In this document: positions 59,525-64,000 of the stretch, one piece after another | Numbering within the stretch: position 1 is the stretch's first letter | Layout of the letters: every line of letters begins with the position of its first letter | Assembly: GCA_028551475.1 (NCBI GenBank) | Contig: CM052361.1 | Location: 25,123,491 to 25,187,490 of the forward strand | From: Casuarina equisetifolia | Taxonomy: Eukaryota > Streptophyta > Magnoliopsida > Fagales > Casuarinaceae | Length of the DNA stretch: 64,000 nt | Direction of reading: 5' to 3' | Position numbers and translations under genes: made by a program | Notes under the pieces: model-generated | Told to the model about the DNA's origin: nothing | The model's database searches: none | Seen by the model: the letters and a program-made list of their open reading frames with translations, nothing else

Positions 59525-60750
59525 TGCAACAGCATCAACAGGTAATGCGAAAAATCATTCCTTTGCTGAGAAACGGAACTCCTAGTCTTGAGAGTCAAAA
59601 TTGTATAGCTTCACTCTGCAGTACTCAACTTTTAGCCTGAAAAAGTACAACGTAGTTGTAAAAAATCACTCCAAATACCAAAACAGCACCAGAAGTGAGC
59701 AAGCAGTAGAAAATGAACCTAAGACCAAAGCCTGAAGCAATACCCGCACGGCAAGATACATATTTCGTTTTTCTACAGGTGATGACCTCAAACAAGCCCT
59801 TCCCTCTTTAAAATCTAAACCCAACATCACACTCTCTTTATCCCACTTTTAACCATATAAAATATTGTTAATATTCAAATCCGGATTTGCTTGCTTTCTT
59901 TACCTGCCACAAGTAACATTTCAAGTTTCGAGATTATCTTGATGTAAAAAGGGCATTCGAGTAGTCCGAATATCAGAAAGGCAACATAAATTGAGCAAAG
60001 AAACCAAGAGCAAACCACAAAGACAGAGTTCGAAAATATTTATTCTTAATGTACTTAATTCATGAAATTTGGAAGGCATGTTAAAAATTCAACACAATGT
60101 AGCTATCTAGCATTTTCGTGCTATATGTTACACCACATAACCGATCTTAAATCAACAAAGGGAACTTCCATAAACCAAGCTTCCTTTTGGCTACGGTGAA
60201 ACTGAAAGAAAAGACAGAAACTAGGAAAATGAAGATTGCCATCTTCTGGAACTTTTCGACCACCATTTGGCTAACTTAAGTACGTTTTTCGTCTTCCTCG
60301 AATCACTAAAAGATCATGAAAAGCACCCACTCCAGAGCTTCCCGCATCAGTTTCCCCTCTCGCAATATCTCAACAACAAAATAAAAACACACAAGTACAG
60401 CCAACTCCGCACCAAAAACCTTCCAAGAGAAAGAGCTGACCACTACCGGATCAACCTCTCATCCAAAAACCCTGACTACAAGATCGGAATTCAAAGCCGT
60501 TTCGCAGCGGAGAGATGTACTCAAAGTAACCGAGATCGAACTCGAAACGGCTCCAGACCGACTAGGACTCGATTGGCGTAGGGACAGTGGCTGAAACGGA
60601 GAGAAAGAGTGAGAGAGTACCTGAGAAACAGATCTGCGACGGACAGAGGGACAGAGAAAAGGAGTTTCTTCTGAGTCAATTAGCGGGTTTCGCTTTCGTA
60701 TGCCCTAAATCGAGAGGAGGGAGAAAGAAGAAAGGGAAAGAAAGAACAGC
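59525..60750 (-). other. VIP2 5' UTR exons and leader intron, with upstream ATGs
   Basis: The first coding exon extends upstream to an acceptor (minus strand ACTGCAG/AGTGAAG, near 59618). A 5' UTR exon ends at 60621 with donor CTCAG/GTACTC, giving a leader intron of about 1 kb. In the leader are two upstream ATGs: one at 59558 opening a 7-codon ORF that ends TGA, and one at 59535, 11 bases before the VIP2 start and in a different frame, which runs past the VIP2 ATG. The transcription start is not determined; the CT/GA-rich stretch 60640-60750 is a likely leader. Confidence 0.6.
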
Positions 60751-62674
60751 TGCATGAAAGATAACGCTTTTTATCAATGGAAATAGGAAGAGGGGTAAAG
60801 TTCGTGTGCGGCGGAGACTTGTTTGCAGCGTTATACCTCCCGCTTTTTCGCGAGATTTTCCACTTCACACAGTCTTATCGACTTTCTATTCGTATAAAAT
60901 GTGGGTGTCTGTTCAGCCTTGTTTATTTTAATATAAAGTACCAGAGTATTCTCTATATTCTTTTAAAAAAATATATGTTGAGGTAAAAATCTGAATATGT
61001 AATTGTTGGATTTCTTAATTATCTAGTATGATTCTCTTTAATTTTTTAAAAAATAAATATGTATATCATAATATCAATGTATCGATATACTATATTTCTT
61101 ATATATGAATATATTTTTAACATAATATTAAAATATAAATTTCAAGTAATATGCTATTATAATTAATGAACTACTAATTTTTCATGAGAAGTATTTTTTT
61201 CAATATGAAATAGATGAGCATATTAAAATTTAATATGTATATGATATGATTGACTAATGGTTTATATATTCCTTATTTGTAAGGTATTTTCATCTTTTAT
61301 CCACCAATTTTAAGAGAAAAAGTTATTTAAGTTTATATTTACAAAACGAGTCACTAATAATTTTATTATTTATTCATTACCTAAATGATTTGATTTTATA
61401 TATATGATAAATCAACTTATGGGCGGAAATTTTGTGTTAAATTAAATAAATGTAGTGCATGGATATCCATCATAATACATAAATTATCACAAAATTAAGA
61501 ACTAAATAAACTTTAGAATTTTTAAGAGAAATTATTTTAAAAAAACTATAAAAACTCTCAGTTTAGGATTCACTACACTAATATTTTCAAGCTATGCGGT
61601 CCACAACATAGAAGATGACAATGCAATGAGATTGTGACTAATTAATTTAATAATTAATATTGAGATCTAAAAATTCGAAAAATTTTGATCTACAACGAGT
61701 TTGCCATGGTTAATTTTTATTCAAGAGTTTGTTTTATGGATCTTGTTAACACACACAAATTCTTCGGTCAATGCCACGTCAATAACAAAATTTGTTTCTT
61801 GATTTGTTTTATTTTCATACAATCTTATTCTGATTAAGTTATGATTTCAATTAAATTAATATTTCATTATCGTGGATTTGGTTAATTTTTAGAAAAATTG
61901 GTTTGATGGCGACGTTCCTCCAAGATGTCGATGGTCTGACAGGCTTAACCCATGAGGAAGGGCATCGCCGTGAACCACGCAGTTCCGATCAGCAAACGTT
62001 TGAAAAAAAAAAAAATCTTAAATCAGCATTGCTTCTAAGAATACCCATTCAAGAAAGCTTGATTTTTATATGACATTATTAAAAATATTGATCAATTTAT
62101 ATTGCTAATGTTCTGATTGGATTTACAACCCATTTTAAGAAGAAAAAAAAATGAGCTCATTTTTAATGGATTGATTAATGTGAATTTAATACATCATTTG
62201 TAGTCATCATTACTTGAGAACAGAGTATCTTAATCTATAAGGGGATAAAATGATCTATCAAAAGTAATCATGATTAAAAAGTAAGTTGGACCATGTGGTG
62301 GCCACTTGGAGTTGGCTTGGGCTGCTTTTGCATTTTCTGATTTTGCAAGAGGGTCTGGTCTGGGCCCTGGATGATGGCCCGACAGTGAGTGCTTCTTTAA
62401 GTGATACGGCCCCCAAAGAGCACTTCCTGTTCAATTTACTTAACCATTTATGCGTTAGTTTTGAATAAAGAGCTTCACATTTAGGAAAAGAATATTTATA
62501 ATGTTCTTATGTAATAAGTTTATAAACTGTGGAAGGCTAACCACAGAAACTACTAAAGAATAATTGCAATTATTCTGTATATTACCTTAAACCTACTTAT
62601 GGTAATAAAGGAGATTCACATAGTTTTTTTGGTTGTTTATGTTGATTCTAGAATAAACCATATAATTTCCTATG
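60751..62674. other. Intergenic DNA beyond VIP2, including its promoter
   Basis: VIP2 promoter sequence should occupy the first several hundred bases. The rest is very AT-rich. A GC-richer island at about 61905-62000 and another at 62280-62430 (open frame 62286-62468) have no recognised product. Confidence 0.45.
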
Positions 62675-62684
62675 TTATTTTTTT

Positions 62685-62808
62685 CTTTTTCTTTTTTTTT
62701 TTTACTCACACACCCAAGGAAGAGGATGGAAATTTGAACCCATGACTGGTGGGACTGTCAATCAAGGTTTGGCTCAAAAAACGTCATTGAGCTAGGGCCC
62801 TACCCTTC
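62685..62808 (-). mobile_element. tRNA-derived SINE (copy B)
   Basis: On the minus strand the element reads AGGGCCCTAGCTCAATGAC (A-box-like), then about 45 bases later GGTTCAAATTTCC (B-box-like), then a short body ending GTGTGTGAGT and a poly(A)-rich tail. It is flanked by TTATTTTTT on both sides (from 62675 and 62809), consistent with a target duplication, although the T-rich sequence weakens this. It aligns with the truncated copy at 21904-21990. It would be transcribed by RNA polymerase III and depends on LINE enzymes. Confidence 0.65.
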
Positions 62809-64000
62809 TTATTTTTTCCATTGAGCAAGTAGAGTATTAGTTTTTAATTATTAGTCCCTATTTTAGTATTGGCTGTTGCTTATTGTTTCTTTCTTTTGTG
62901 CTATAAGTTAGCTGGATGCTTGTTATTGGGTTTTTGTAGGCTAGCTTATAGGGAGCTACATAAAGATTGTTCTCTTCCCGAATGCAAGTAGTTGATTATT
63001 AATTAAAAAGCCATGTTTCCTTTTCAAGGTGCTCATCTCTTTGTTCGAGACTAAGAATTTGTTTGTTTTCTTGGGTGATATCACAATAGGGTGAAAACAT
63101 CATTACCGACCAGCAATGGGAAAGTGATTTCATTGTCCAACCCCATGTCTTATCAATTAATTAGTCAAGTCACAACATCTTATATGTGTAGACAAAACTT
63201 CTCTCATTAATCAAATCTCTTAAAGAAAGATAAATTTATGCTTTTTAAGATAGTATTAGGGCTAACATTTCTTTATTTGTTGCTTAAAAAACTAAACTTG
63301 GACTACAATGAAATTTTGGATAGGAAGTCTTCTATTAGAACAAAATAAGGAAATATTTGTTTAATGAAGTTCTTTGAGAATAGATGGACTAGGACGTTTT
63401 ACATTAGCCTTTGTTTCTTTTGCTGTAGCATTAGGCAACTATATGAACACCAAATTAATGTTCTAAAGTACATAGATCTATACATTGTAGCCCCTAGAAT
63501 CTTTAATGTCTGGTCAACCATGAGCTGGAAAACCTTAGCATGTTTCCTCTCTGGTGTCTATAATTATAGCTCAAAGCATATGCAGGGAGCTCTTCTTTTT
63601 GTCAAAGGATGGATTTTTATATGCCAACTTACATTAGCCCAACTTGCCCATTAGAAAGCCGAACGAACACGACCATTTGAAAAGGTCTCTAGTTCTCGGC
63701 CAGATTTGTGCTGTTTGGCCCGAGGGAATATGCTAAGAGATTTACAATTGCCTGGAAAAGGTCAAGTCCCCCATAGAAATTGTTAAAACAGCATTGGATT
63801 CACATTTTTAGATCTAGTAATGGTATTTTTGTACATGAAAAAAATCTTATATAGCTAAATTTTGGTATGTATCCTTTATTGTTTAAAATATATCTTCAAA
63901 TCGTCATAATATTTTATTAAATATAAATTATCTAGCTACCTTAAAATTGGATGTTAAGAAAGATCCATCATAAATTCCCTTCCGTGCGACAAAACTCTGG
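62809..64000. other. Terminal intergenic DNA, no gene recognised
   Basis: AT-rich sequence. The frame 63364-63654 (96 codons, ATG start, ends SLAQLAH-like) is the longest, is Cys/Phe/Tyr-rich and matches no family I know. A gene continuing beyond the window edge cannot be excluded. Confidence 0.4.

Noticed and set aside
62700..62800. A tRNA gene on the minus strand
   Set aside because: The A- and B-box-like blocks do not fold into a cloverleaf with an acceptor stem; the tail and flanking repeats fit a SINE.

Overview
The window is nuclear DNA of a flowering plant, most likely a woody eudicot; the species is not determined. It shows GT-AG introns, AT-rich intergenic DNA, plant-type protein families and dense retroelement remnants. 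I recognise five protein-coding genes. Four are on the + strand: an intronless 3-ketoacyl-CoA synthase (1171-2553), a nine-exon Nudix hydrolase 9 homologue (9381-13015), an ankyrin-repeat/PGG membrane protein (23064-25250) and a twenty-exon UFL1, the E3 ligase for UFM1 (26570-35349). One is on the - strand: VIP2, the plant NOT2/CNOT2 subunit of the CCR4-NOT complex (55011-59524, with 5' UTR exons up to about 60.75 kb). Every exon boundary given was checked by reading frame and splice dinucleotides. The genes do not form a pathway. From memory, the Nudix 9 and UFL1 homologues are also close together in Arabidopsis (At3g46200 and At3g46220), so their order here may be old microsynteny, now opened by an ankyrin gene and intergenic DNA.

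The block 36.7-53.5 kb is a nested retroelement complex. Its outer ends are two diverged 232-238 bp LTRs of an antisense Copia-type element, with a Met-tRNA-like primer site and a polypurine tract at the expected inner edges. Inside are two copies of a decayed Copia reverse-transcriptase segment, each interrupted at the same point by a small tandem array of TRIM-like LTRs. There is also an Athila/Tat-type Gypsy solo LTR with a perfect 5-bp target duplication, and a truncated Gypsy copy of the same family (5' LTR, primer site, broken gag, no pol). Between the two Copia segments lies a 5-kb array carrying five full or partial antisense copies of a topoisomerase VI subunit A (SPO11/TOP6A family) fragment. 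That gene-fragment capture and amplification is the most unusual content of the window.

Elsewhere I see a single TRIM-like element (19.86-20.12 kb), two copies of a tRNA-derived SINE (about 21.9 and 62.7 kb, the latter with flanking duplications), a GC-rich island with G-boxes (18.9-19.2 kb), and several microsatellites and short direct or inverted repeats. I found no rRNA, tRNA or CRISPR features.
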